From: Tenacibaculum sp. 1_MG-2023
Lineage (GTDB): Bacteria > Bacteroidota > Bacteroidia > Flavobacteriales > Flavobacteriaceae
DNA: 64,000 nt
Reading direction: 5' to 3'
Assembly: GCF_030547425.1 (NCBI RefSeq)
Contig: NZ_JAUORH010000005.1
Coordinates: forward strand, 1-64,000
Notes under the pieces: generated by a model
Database searches by the model: none
Told to the model about the DNA's origin: nothing
What the model saw: the letters and a program-made list of their open reading frames with translations, nothing else
Position numbers and translations under genes: made by a program
Shown: one piece after another, positions 1 to 7,339 of the stretch
Position numbering within the stretch: the stretch's first letter is position 1
How the letters are laid out: each line of letters opens with the position of its first letter

Positions 1-66
1 TCTATTATTAGAATGATTAATAATGAGCCTATGACCTGGAAACAAATAAAACAGAACGTAACTTAA
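1..66 (+). CDS. C-terminal end of an unidentified protein (partial)
   Basis: The first reading frame is open from the window edge to a TAA at 64-66 and would encode 21 residues ending in WKQIKQNVT. It is the only sizeable open stretch at the edge and stops 31 bases before the acetyltransferase start, which fits the tail of an upstream gene. It is too short to assign to a family, and chance cannot be excluded. Confidence 0.4.
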   Translation, partial: SIIRMINNEPMTWKQIKQNVT

Positions 67-97
67 TAACTCAATAAAATTAATTAAAAAATTCACT

Positions 98-652
98 ATG
101 ATTATAAGAAAAGCCACTACTAAAGACGCTAAAGAAATTGCTACCTGTATGATGCTAGCAATGGAAGAGATTGTTTATAAATTTATTGGAGAAAATTCTA
201 CAAAAAAAGCTCTTCACTTTTTAGAATCATTAATTATTCAAAAAAACAACCAATACTCTTATGAAAACTGTTGGATCATAGAAGATAATAATAAAGTTAT
301 TGCTGCAACAAACATATATAACGGTGCAGATTTGGAAAAGCTTAGAGCACCAGTTGCCTCAGTAATAAAAACTATGTTTAATCAAACATTAGTGTATGAA
401 AAAGAAACACAACCTGGAGAATACTATATTGATTGTATTGGCGTAAACCCTAGTTTCCAAGGTAAGGGTGTCGGTTCTAAAATACTTCAATTTTTAATTG
501 ATGAATATGTTCATAAAAAGAATGAAACATTAGGTCTTTTAGTTGACAAAGACAATCCTAATGCTAAAAAACTATACCTAAAACTAGGCTTTAAAGTTGT
601 TGGTAAAAAGACTTTAGTTGATAAAGAAATGGAGCATTTACAAATACAGTAA
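98..652 (+). CDS. GNAT family N-acetyltransferase
   Basis: A 184-residue cytosolic protein of normal length for the GNAT superfamily, which transfers acetyl from acetyl-CoA to an amine. The N-terminal MIIRKATTKDAKEIA is the usual first strand and helix. At about residues 117-130 GVNPSFQGKGVGSKIL is the acetyl-CoA pyrophosphate-binding motif A, and the later DNPNAKKLYLKLGF is the conserved motif B end. The substrate cannot be told: members range from protein N-terminal to small-molecule acetylases. It stands alone, with 55 bases before the next gene. Family assignment is firm; function is open. Confidence 0.88.
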   Translation: MIIRKATTKDAKEIATCMMLAMEEIVYKFIGENSTKKALHFLESLIIQKNNQYSYENCWIIEDNNKVIAATNIYNGADLEKLRAPVASVIKTMFNQTLVYEKETQPGEYYIDCIGVNPSFQGKGVGSKILQFLIDEYVHKKNETLGLLVDKDNPNAKKLYLKLGFKVVGKKTLVDKEMEHLQIQ

Positions 653-707
653 CTTTATTAAGAAAACTATAACACACAACACTCCGTTTATTTTATAAGT
701 TTACAAT

Positions 708-1091
708 GTGAGAAAACACAACAAAATATCAAAAACCTCTTCCCTTTTTCCTATAGTAGGGCTAGTATTTTTATTACTATTCTCTCCCTGTAAGGTTAGA
801 AACTTTATACAAGCAGAACTTAATGTTCCACTTACAGAGGTTTCTAGCAAAAGTCAGACCACCACGAGTAACCTTAGTTGCTATAGTAGTAAAATTGTAG
901 ATGAGTCGCTAATACAAGTATCATCATCAGTTAAAGTGCTCCAACTGTTTTTTGTAAGAACTTTCAACTTTTCTGTTCAGTTTATTGAAAACATACCTAA
1001 CGAGACAGTATCCAATTACAAAAAAAAGAAGTTTCTTACACCTTCAGTTCCTCTTTATATCTTATTTAAAAACTTTAAGGTTTACCTCTAA
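708..1091 (+). CDS. Small exported or membrane-anchored protein of unknown function
   Basis: A 127-residue protein starting with GTG at 708; the ATG two bases earlier runs directly into TGA. Residues 13-27 form one hydrophobic segment (FPIVGLVFLLLFSPC), which can be a signal peptide or anchor and ends in a cysteine, although the SPC sequence is a poor lipobox. The rest is Ser/Thr-rich, then basic and aromatic. The stretch CKVRNFIQAEL followed by KSQTT looks conserved rather than random. I cannot name a family with certainty. The next gene, 154 bases on, is the DoxD-DoxA fusion, so a periplasmic accessory role near sulfur or quinone metabolism is possible but unproven. Confidence 0.55.
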   Translation: MRKHNKISKTSSLFPIVGLVFLLLFSPCKVRNFIQAELNVPLTEVSSKSQTTTSNLSCYSSKIVDESLIQVSSSVKVLQLFFVRTFNFSVQFIENIPNETVSNYKKKKFLTPSVPLYILFKNFKVYL

Positions 1092-1098
1092 TCCTACT

Positions 1099-1223
1099 TT
1101 CTACTTAATAGTTTTACTTTAATAAAAAGTAGAACTTAACAATCACAAGTAAAACAATAACAACCTACATAAACAATACTTATGTAGCTCAATGGCCATG
1201 CTTTAAGTTTAAAATAGCTGGCC
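1099..1223 (+). promoter_or_regulatory. Hairpin-rich leader upstream of doxDA
   Basis: Three inverted repeats follow one another in the 154-base gap. TTCTACTT at 1099-1106 pairs with AAGTAGAA at 1127-1134. CTACATAA at 1165-1172 pairs with TTATGTAG at 1180-1187 around a 7-base loop. GGCCA then GCT (1194-1202) pairs with AGCTGGCC (1216-1223) with one bulged base. The last hairpin ends 22 bases before the doxDA start and no U-run follows it, so it is not a simple terminator. It may be a structured 5' leader; I do not recognise a known riboswitch class. Confidence 0.45.
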
Positions 1224-1245
1224 TCACTTAACTTAAATAAAAACA

Positions 1246-2262
1246 ATGATTAACAACAATATAAAAAATGATTCTGGACTTTTAGTTCTTGCTATACGAT
1301 TGGTTATTGGCTGGACATATTTTTCTGCCTTTTGGAGAAGAACAATTTTAGCTAATAAACTTGATCCTGAAGTAGCAGGATACATTGGAGAAAAATTCAA
1401 TCATTTCCTCCCAAACGCTTTAGGCATTAAACCTCTTATTCAATATTTAGTAGAAAATCCTGACATCCTATGGTTAAACATGGTAATATTTACCATTATT
1501 GAAGGAATTGTAGGCCTATTCATCATATTTGGTTTATTTACCAGAATAATGAGTATAGGTGTATTTGGGTTAGCAATGGGAATTCTCCTTGGTTCTGGTT
1601 GGATAGGTACAACATGTCTTGACGAATGGCAAATTGGTGTACTTGGAATTGCAACAGGTTATGTACTTTTTTTAACAGGTAGCGGTAAATATTCAATAGA
1701 CAACTACTTTATAAAAAACAATTTTTCCTTTACTAAAAAGAAATGGTTTGCATGGTTAGGATCAGGAGTTATACCAATTAAGAACCATATTTTTCCAAAA
1801 TTTGTTTTAATAGGATCCTTGGCTATTTTAGGAATGACCTTATTCACTAACCAAGTATTTCATGGCGGAGTTTGGGGAACACTTCATAACAAATCAGTAA
1901 AACCTAAATTAGAAATAACAGCAGGTAAAATTAGTAACGATATACTTTCTTTTGACCTTTTTAGAACAGAGGGTGTTGATGTTTACGGTTCTTGGGTTAT
2001 CTCTGTTGAATTATCAAACCAACAAAATAATACCGTTATTCAGTATTCTCAAAAAGACTTAGCTTCTTTAACTAATGAAAACATCTCAAATTATTATGTT
2101 GCTAAAATAAAACCGGGTAAACATAGCTTGGTTGTTCCTTTAGGTGCTAAAGCTAAAATGATTTTCAAAAATCAAGTTTTTTCAAATCTTTCTAACGGAA
2201 CATATACATTAAAAATAACTGATATTAGTGGTGCTTTTTGGACACATCAAATAACTAAATAG
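1246..2262 (+). CDS. DoxD-DoxA fusion, thiosulfate:quinone oxidoreductase type membrane protein
   Basis: A 338-residue protein fusing the two subunits of the thiosulfate:quinone oxidoreductase described in Acidianus, where DoxD is the membrane subunit and DoxA the periplasmic one. Residues 10-165 resemble DoxD: several hydrophobic helices with the LVIGWTYFSAFWRRT start, the GLFTRIMSIG loop and LLGSGWIGTTCLDEW. A further helix near 187-205 leads into an extracytoplasmic beta-rich domain (about 225-338, with VYGSWVISVEL) like DoxA. Expected activity is oxidation of thiosulfate, with electrons passed to quinone. The fusion is common in Bacteroidetes; the physiological substrate is not proven. 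A terminator follows immediately. Confidence 0.8.
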   Translation: MINNNIKNDSGLLVLAIRLVIGWTYFSAFWRRTILANKLDPEVAGYIGEKFNHFLPNALGIKPLIQYLVENPDILWLNMVIFTIIEGIVGLFIIFGLFTRIMSIGVFGLAMGILLGSGWIGTTCLDEWQIGVLGIATGYVLFLTGSGKYSIDNYFIKNNFSFTKKKWFAWLGSGVIPIKNHIFPKFVLIGSLAILGMTLFTNQVFHGGVWGTLHNKSVKPKLEITAGKISNDILSFDLFRTEGVDVYGSWVISVELSNQQNNTVIQYSQKDLASLTNENISNYYVAKIKPGKHSLVVPLGAKAKMIFKNQVFSNLSNGTYTLKITDISGAFWTHQITK

Positions 2263-2266
2263 ACCT

Positions 2267-2306
2267 AAAAACGCAATAGTGATAGAAATACGCTATTGCG
2301 TTTCTT
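2267..2306 (+). terminator. Intrinsic terminator after doxDA
   Basis: AAACGCAATAG pairs with CTATTGCGTTT (2293-2303) around a loop of about 13 bases, with TTTCTTT on the 3' side. It starts 5 bases after the stop codon of the DoxD-DoxA gene. The following 150 bases to the next gene show only a small AAGTGT/ACACTT inverted repeat. Confidence 0.75.
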
Positions 2307-2460
2307 TCATAAACTTTAATCATCATTCACAAGCTAATCTTATATTTTTTTTAACAAATTTCGTGTCGATTGCCTTTGTTTTTATAAATAATTTCACCCA
2401 AAAAAGCTATTAAGTGTTTTCTACACTTAGCCTCTTACTAATTAAAATACAAAATAGACT

Positions 2461-2904
2461 ATGAGTAATCAATTAAACTTTAAAGAATTAAACTTTAAAC
2501 TAGTTGTAATTAATGAATTAATGTATGTTCAAGAAGTATTAGAGCCTAAATTAGACGTTTATGAGTTTATAGAAAAACAGCGAAACTTATCTAGCTCAGA
2601 AGCTTATGATGTTATTGAAGAAGAAGGTTATGAAATTATTCCTGAAGTATTAGAACATTTTAAAAACTTAAAAATTACTTCAGAAATGGTTACAAAAATT
2701 AAAGAATTACACATGGATGGTGGTGACGAAATCTATGGTCAAATTATCCCTTTTTGGGACGGTGAAGATGATGTATTTAGTGTAAACTCTGCTGTTGATG
2801 CTGAACTACTTCCTAACTTAAAAAACATTTCTCTTCTTTACAGCGAAAATGATTCACTTTTAGAAGAATTTCAAGAAAAAGGAATTGAGGCTGATTGGCT
2901 ATAA
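2461..2904 (+). CDS. Acidic cytosolic protein, resembles DUF6892
   Basis: A 147-residue, strongly acidic protein without a signal peptide or membrane segment. The blocks FKLVVINELMYVQEVLEPKLDVYEF near the start, then MDGGDEIYGQIIPFWDGEDD (about 82-101) and LPNLKNISLL, recall a domain of unknown function that I remember as DUF6892; the exact number is from memory. Such proteins often sit beside other small unknowns, like immunity-type neighbours, but no toxin gene is visible here. It is 29 bases ahead of the beta-propeller gene on the same strand, so the two probably share a transcript. No enzymatic motif is visible. Confidence 0.65.
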   Translation: MSNQLNFKELNFKLVVINELMYVQEVLEPKLDVYEFIEKQRNLSSSEAYDVIEEEGYEIIPEVLEHFKNLKITSEMVTKIKELHMDGGDEIYGQIIPFWDGEDDVFSVNSAVDAELLPNLKNISLLYSENDSLLEEFQEKGIEADWL

Positions 2905-2933
2905 GAAAGTAAAAACATGTTTAAAAGTATATA

Positions 2934-4196
2934 ATGAAAACTATAAAAAAAACCGATACAGAAATACAACAAGAATGGTATAATATAGGCGAAACTTATG
3001 CCTCTGAGGTAAATAAAATGGTTACTTTTGGTGAAGAACATGGCTGGGACAACTGGAAAGGTAATGAACCCGAAGATAACCGTGATCATTTAGCGGATAC
3101 CATAATACAAAAATTAAGAGAAGCTAATAAAAGCGAACAAGTTGAAAAGTTTAGAGAACAATACCCACCAGCTCATACTCCACTAATAAAATATTTTAAA
3201 GAAAAAGGACAAAGTATTGAACAGTTATGCTTTATTGAAAATGAAAAAATCGTTTTTGTAACAGGTAGCGCCTATCAAAAAAGACAAGCCTATCTTCTAG
3301 ATAACAAAATACTTATTAAGTTAGATGATACCATTGATGCCATAGGAAAATCTCATCAAAATAACATTTTTGCCATTAAAACTCCAAAAACATTAATTAC
3401 ACGTAAAGAATGGGATGGAGAAATTATTGAAACATTTGAGTTAGGTGATATAAATGAATTAGGTATTTCAAATATAACGCCCTTCAACAACGGAAAAAAA
3501 GTACTTATTACTACTTCAGAAGGAATATTTTTAGTATCTAAAAACAAGACACACATGATACATCCTTTGCCCGATTTAGAAGATGAAGAATGGGAACCAT
3601 ACATAGACATGGAGAACGCTGCTTTATCTAATGACAATAAATATATTGTAGTAGGTGATCAATCTTTTGATCATCGAGTATTAGATAACGAAGGAAATCA
3701 AATTGGAGAAATTGGCCCGCAATCTTCTTATCCTCATTTTTGTCTATTTTCTAAAGATGACAAACAGCTTATTACAAACTCTTGTCATTTTTATAACGGA
3801 ATTACCATCGGGGTTGATGCTAAAAACTTAAACGGATTAGAAGTTGAATCTTATGTAGATGAAGCAGATAATTTTAAGGTTATTGATGATGAAATGAGAG
3901 TGTATGTTGGTACAGCTACTAAAGACTATTACATTTTAGGTGATGCTTACGGGTACATTAAAGCTTTTGATAAAAATGGGAACTGTATTTGGCGACATTA
4001 TCTTGGCTCTACCATTAGCGGTATTACAATTTCTGACAACAATCAAACTTTATGGGTAAGCACCTATGCTGGAATTCTTCATAAATTAAAGTTAGGTAAA
4101 GGACACAGAGATACACATACCATTGGTAATGGAAATCATTATGAAGATTTCAGGTTAATTCTTTGGAAAGATGAAGAAAAAGAGCTTTGGTGGTAA
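2934..4196 (+). CDS. Cytosolic beta-propeller-like protein of unknown function
   Basis: A 420-residue protein with no signal peptide. The first 80 residues are helical and charged (EEHGWDNWKGNEPEDNRDHL). From about residue 95 onward there is a series of four-strand blade-like repeats of the type seen in WD40/PQQ propellers, for example AALSNDNKYIVVGD, YGYIKAFDKNGNCIWRHYLG and ISDNNQTLWVSTYAGILHKL. The GYIKAFDKNGNCIW segment is the typical PQQ-like blade turn. Propellers are usually binding platforms; nothing here points to a catalytic role. It follows the DUF6892-like gene by 29 bases and precedes the M23 pseudogene by about ten. Confidence 0.7.
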   Translation: MKTIKKTDTEIQQEWYNIGETYASEVNKMVTFGEEHGWDNWKGNEPEDNRDHLADTIIQKLREANKSEQVEKFREQYPPAHTPLIKYFKEKGQSIEQLCFIENEKIVFVTGSAYQKRQAYLLDNKILIKLDDTIDAIGKSHQNNIFAIKTPKTLITRKEWDGEIIETFELGDINELGISNITPFNNGKKVLITTSEGIFLVSKNKTHMIHPLPDLEDEEWEPYIDMENAALSNDNKYIVVGDQSFDHRVLDNEGNQIGEIGPQSSYPHFCLFSKDDKQLITNSCHFYNGITIGVDAKNLNGLEVESYVDEADNFKVIDDEMRVYVGTATKDYYILGDAYGYIKAFDKNGNCIWRHYLGSTISGITISDNNQTLWVSTYAGILHKLKLGKGHRDTHTIGNGNHYEDFRLILWKDEEKELWW

Positions 4197-4207
4197 GAAC
4201 AATTAAA

Positions 4208-4710
4208 ATAAAAAAAGAACACTTATTATTTTAGTAATTCTATTAACAGGTTTTTTAATTCCTCAAAACTTAAAAATGCCTGTTAATGGGGCTACCAAAT
4301 CCGATTACAACCCAAAATCATTTTGGTATTATCCTTGGGGTAAATCAGTTACTCACAAAGGAGTAGATATTTTTGCTAAGAAAGATACTAAAATCACCTC
4401 TTCTACTATTGAAGTAGTTTTATTTTCTGGAAAAACAAGTATGGGCGGAAATACAGTACTAGTTTTAGGTCCAAAATGGAGGCTACACTACTACGCACAT
4501 TTAGAAAACGTAAAAACATCTTCTTTAACTTTTGTAAACAAAAGTTAAGTAATTGGAACTATAGGAACTAGTGGGAATGCCACTGGCAAAGCTCCACATT
4601 TACACTACTCTATATTTACTATAATACCTTATGTATGGAAGATTGATTCAGAAAGACAAGGATGGAAAAAAATGTTTTATCTAAACCCTATTGAATTTTT
4701 AGAAGGCTAA
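4208..4710 (+). pseudogene. M23 (LytM-type) metallopeptidase, start codon lost and internal stop
   Basis: Read in one frame from 4210, the sequence encodes KKRTLIILVILLTGFLIP (a membrane anchor), then THKGVDIFAKK with the first zinc ligands (HxxxD), a central YYAHL, an in-frame TAA at 4546-4548, and then VIGTIGTSGNATGKAPHLHY with the second zinc motif HLH. It ends at TAA 4708-4710. The frame never shifts across the stop, so a nonsense change (a GAA-like codon to TAA) explains it. The expected ATG before the lysine run is AT followed by seven A, as if its G was deleted. A shorter ATG at 4276 would give only 90 residues without the anchor and without the HLH motif. The intact family cleaves peptidoglycan cross-bridges. 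Confidence 0.8.
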
Positions 4711-4713
4711 TTT

Positions 4714-4938
4714 TTAATCTAACCCTTCCATTTCTGCATCATAAAACAATCCTGCAGCTTCAATTAACCCTTCTAATTCATTAGCTAGATCTTGTTCATT
4801 TTCGTTTGATAAATCTTCAAACCATTCAATTTCATCATCTTTTAAATTGATTAAAAAACGAGGATATTCAGTATGTAATACAAAAATATCTTCTGGATGT
4901 TCACTATTATCTGCTAATAAAAATTTAGGTAAGTTCAT
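4714..4938 (-). CDS. Small acidic protein of unknown function, coupled to the MATE gene
   Basis: A 74-residue, very acidic protein (DDEIEWFEDLSNENEQDLANEL) with no membrane segment. Its ATG lies inside the last codons of the MATE exporter gene, a 14-base overlap, which indicates translational coupling and supports it as a real gene. It ends 3 bases from the convergent M23 pseudogene end, leaving no room for a terminator. I do not recognise the family; small acidic proteins at this position seem typical of flavobacterial MATE loci but no function is known to me. Confidence 0.7.
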   Translation of the reverse strand: MNLPKFLLADNSEHPEDIFVLHTEYPRFLINLKDDEIEWFEDLSNENEQDLANELEGLIEAAGLFYDAEMEGLD

Positions 4939-6313
4939 GGTGTTTTGTTTTAATAAGTTTGATAGTTAATTTGTTAAATCGTATAAATAATAAGATTGAC
5001 GCTGTAGTTAATCCTGCTAGTAATCCTAACCAAATACCAAAGCTACCATACATATCTTTTGCTCCAAAGAAAAAGCTAATAGGAAAACCAACTATCCAAT
5101 ACGATATAAAAGTTATTAACGTAGGTATTTTAACATCTTGTAAACCACGTAAAGCACCTAACATTACAACTTGTATACTATCACTAATTTGAAAAATTGC
5201 GGCAGCAATTAATAAGTTTGCTGCTATACCCATTACTTCCATATTATCTGCATAATTTTCAGCATCGCTTAAATCAACATATAAATTTGGTAATGATTTA
5301 TGAAAAACAAAGAAGAAAATAGCAAACACAACCGCTAATATTGTTCCTAAGAAAAAGATTGAAAATGCTATTCTTCGTAACTCTTTATAATTTTGTAATC
5401 CTTTTTGATTTCCCACTCTAATCATAGAAGCAACACTTAATCCAGTTGCTACCATAAATGTCATAGAAGATAAATTCAAGGCTATTTGATTTGCTGCTTG
5501 AGGGTTTTTACCTAACAATCCACTTAACCAAATTGCTGCCGTAAAAATAGCTACTTCAAAAAACATCTGCATAGCACTTGGTGTACCTAAACTTAATATT
5601 TTTCGAATCATCAAAGTATCTAAAACAAAAAACTTAATATTGGTTACCAAGCGTTTTGAACGCTCTTTCTTGCTTAACAACCACCATAAATATACAACCA
5701 TTACAACCCTTGACAGTAAAGTTCCGTATGCTGCTCCTACTATTCCTAATTCTGGAAAACCAAACTTTCCATAAATAAGTAAATAGTTTAATATTACATT
5801 TAATACATTAGCTATCAACGTTGCATACATAGGATAACGCGTCATAGACATTCCGTCACTAAACTGTTTAAATGCCTGAAAAATAATCATCGGAATTAAT
5901 GAAAAGGCAACCAAATCTAAATACGGAATTGCCAACTCAACCACTTCTATAGGTTGTTTCATTAAATACATTAATGGTTTAGAAAAGAAAACCACCAAAA
6001 ACAATATAATTCCCATCATTGTACATAAGAAAAGCCCATGTTTAAATGCAGATTTTGCTTGTGTAAAATTATTAGAAGAATCAGCCTCAGCAACTAAAGG
6101 TGTAATTGCAGTAGAAAAACCAATACCTAACGACATGGCTATAAACATAAAACTATTTCCTAATGAAACTGCTGCTAACTCAGCAGTTCCTAGCTGTCCT
6201 ACCATTATATTATCTATAAAACTCACAAATGTATGCCCTAACATACCTAACATTACTGGGGCTGCAAGTTTTAGGTTGTATTTAAACTCTGAAGTATATT
6301 TTTTTAAATTCAA
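4925..6313 (-). CDS. MATE family multidrug/Na+ antiporter (NorM type)
   Basis: A 462-residue inner-membrane protein with about twelve hydrophobic helices in two similar halves, the standard size for MATE exporters, which expel cationic drugs in exchange for Na+ or H+. The start PVMLGMLGHTFVSFIDNIMVGQLGTAELAAVSLGNS is the NorM first helix with its usual D and N residues, and PSAMQMFFEVAIF marks the start of the second half at about residue 245. The downstream 74-residue gene overlaps its end. The upstream 114 bases separate it from the divergent tpx gene. The substrate cannot be predicted. Confidence 0.93.
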   Translation of the reverse strand: MNLKKYTSEFKYNLKLAAPVMLGMLGHTFVSFIDNIMVGQLGTAELAAVSLGNSFMFIAMSLGIGFSTAITPLVAEADSSNNFTQAKSAFKHGLFLCTMMGIILFLVVFFSKPLMYLMKQPIEVVELAIPYLDLVAFSLIPMIIFQAFKQFSDGMSMTRYPMYATLIANVLNVILNYLLIYGKFGFPELGIVGAAYGTLLSRVVMVVYLWWLLSKKERSKRLVTNIKFFVLDTLMIRKILSLGTPSAMQMFFEVAIFTAAIWLSGLLGKNPQAANQIALNLSSMTFMVATGLSVASMIRVGNQKGLQNYKELRRIAFSIFFLGTILAVVFAIFFFVFHKSLPNLYVDLSDAENYADNMEVMGIAANLLIAAAIFQISDSIQVVMLGALRGLQDVKIPTLITFISYWIVGFPISFFFGAKDMYGSFGIWLGLLAGLTTASILLFIRFNKLTIKLIKTKHHELT

Positions 6314-6373
6314 TTTTTACCTTTTTTCAATCTGCGAAGATAACTTTTTTAAAAGTCTCGAAAGTTTAATTTA

Positions 6374-6403
6374 TTTGTTTTATAATTAATTTAACTACCT
6401 TTG
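6374..6403 (+). promoter_or_regulatory. Promoter of tpx (Bacteroidetes -33/-7 type)
   Basis: TTTG at 6374-6377, an 18-base spacer and TACCTTTG at 6396-6403 match the Bacteroidetes primary sigma factor consensus TTTG...TAnnTTTG. Transcription would start near 6408, about 20 bases before the tpx ATG at 6428. This is one of the clearest promoters in the window. Confidence 0.7.
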
Positions 6404-6427
6404 AATTTTATTAAAAACTCATACAAA

Positions 6428-6925
6428 ATGGCTTCAATAACACTAAAAGGTAATACAATAGAAACAATAGGAAACCTACCTAAAACAGGAACCAAAGCAA
6501 TTGATTTTTCGTTAGTTGCTACTGATTTATCAGTTAAAAACTTAGGTGATTTCAGTGGTTCTCAATTAATTTTAAATATTTTTCCAAGTGTAGATACAGG
6601 TACTTGTGCTACTTCTGTTAGAGAGTTTAACAAAAAAGCTGCTGATTTAAAAAACACTAAAGTTTTATGTATTTCAAGAGACCTTCCTTTTGCTCAAGGT
6701 CGTTTTTGTGGGGCTGAAGGTATTGAGAATGTAGTTATGTTGTCTGACTTTGCTGCAGGAAGATTTGGTAAGGATTATGGTTTAGAAGTTATTTCAGGTC
6801 CTTTAGCTGGTTTGCACTCTCGTTGCATCGTTATTATTGACGAAAATGGAGAAGTAATATATACAGAACAGGTAAGTGAAACTGTAGATGAGCCTAATTA
6901 CGAAGCTGCATTAAAAGTACTTTAA
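6428..6925 (+). CDS. tpx: Thiol peroxidase (Tpx, atypical 2-Cys peroxiredoxin)
   Basis: The start is set at the ATG at 6428 (MASITLKGN), giving 165 residues, the family norm; an upstream ATG at 6401 overlaps the -7 promoter box and is unlikely. FPSVDTGTCATSVREFNK (about 53-70) carries the peroxidatic cysteine with the T-x-x-C setting, and DLPFAQGRFCGAEG (about 85-98) the resolving cysteine that forms the intramolecular disulfide. The enzyme reduces H2O2 and alkyl hydroperoxides with thioredoxin as donor, in the cytosol. The dgkA start is six bases downstream, so the two are co-transcribed. Confidence 0.95.
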   Translation: MASITLKGNTIETIGNLPKTGTKAIDFSLVATDLSVKNLGDFSGSQLILNIFPSVDTGTCATSVREFNKKAADLKNTKVLCISRDLPFAQGRFCGAEGIENVVMLSDFAAGRFGKDYGLEVISGPLAGLHSRCIVIIDENGEVIYTEQVSETVDEPNYEAALKVL

Positions 6926-6931
6926 AAACAT

Positions 6932-7312
6932 ATGAAGAATCCGAATGACGGCTTTTTAAAAGGACGCATACGTAGTATTAAATTTGCCTTAAAAGGAATG
7001 TGGTTATTAATAACCACTGAAGACAGTATAAAAGCACAACTTTTCTTTGGTTTAATAGCTACTTTATTTGGTTTTTATTTTAAAATCTCCTCTACTGAAT
7101 GGATGATTCAAACTTTAATTATCGGATTAGTTTTAGTAGCAGAAGCTTTAAATACTGCTATTGAAAAAGTAGCCGATTTCATACATCCTGATTATCATAA
7201 AAAAATAGGTTTCATTAAAGATATTGCTGCAGGTGCTCCTGCATTTGCAGCTATGATATCATTAATTATTGCTGGGATAATTTACCTTCCTAAAATAATA
7301 GCTATATTGTAG
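6932..7312 (+). CDS. dgkA: Diacylglycerol kinase family membrane protein (DgkA type)
   Basis: A 126-residue protein with three membrane helices and an N-terminal amphipathic segment, the size of prokaryotic DgkA. AEALNTAIEKVADFIHPDYHKKIG (about 70-93) matches the family signature ELLNTAIEKVVD with the catalytic glutamate and the metal-binding residues. DgkA phosphorylates lipid substrates such as diacylglycerol or undecaprenol with ATP; in this branch the substrate may be either. It lies six bases after tpx and 27 before ftsK, a gene order I know from flavobacteria. Confidence 0.9.
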   Translation: MKNPNDGFLKGRIRSIKFALKGMWLLITTEDSIKAQLFFGLIATLFGFYFKISSTEWMIQTLIIGLVLVAEALNTAIEKVADFIHPDYHKKIGFIKDIAAGAPAFAAMISLIIAGIIYLPKIIAIL

Positions 7313-7339
7313 CGTTCAATTTATTTCTAACAAAAATAC

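Noticed and set aside
1175..1225. A stretch like a tRNA D-arm (TAGCTCAATGGCCATGC) before doxDA
   Set aside because: No matching acceptor stem, anticodon arm or T-loop follows; the bases are better explained by the two hairpins of the leader.
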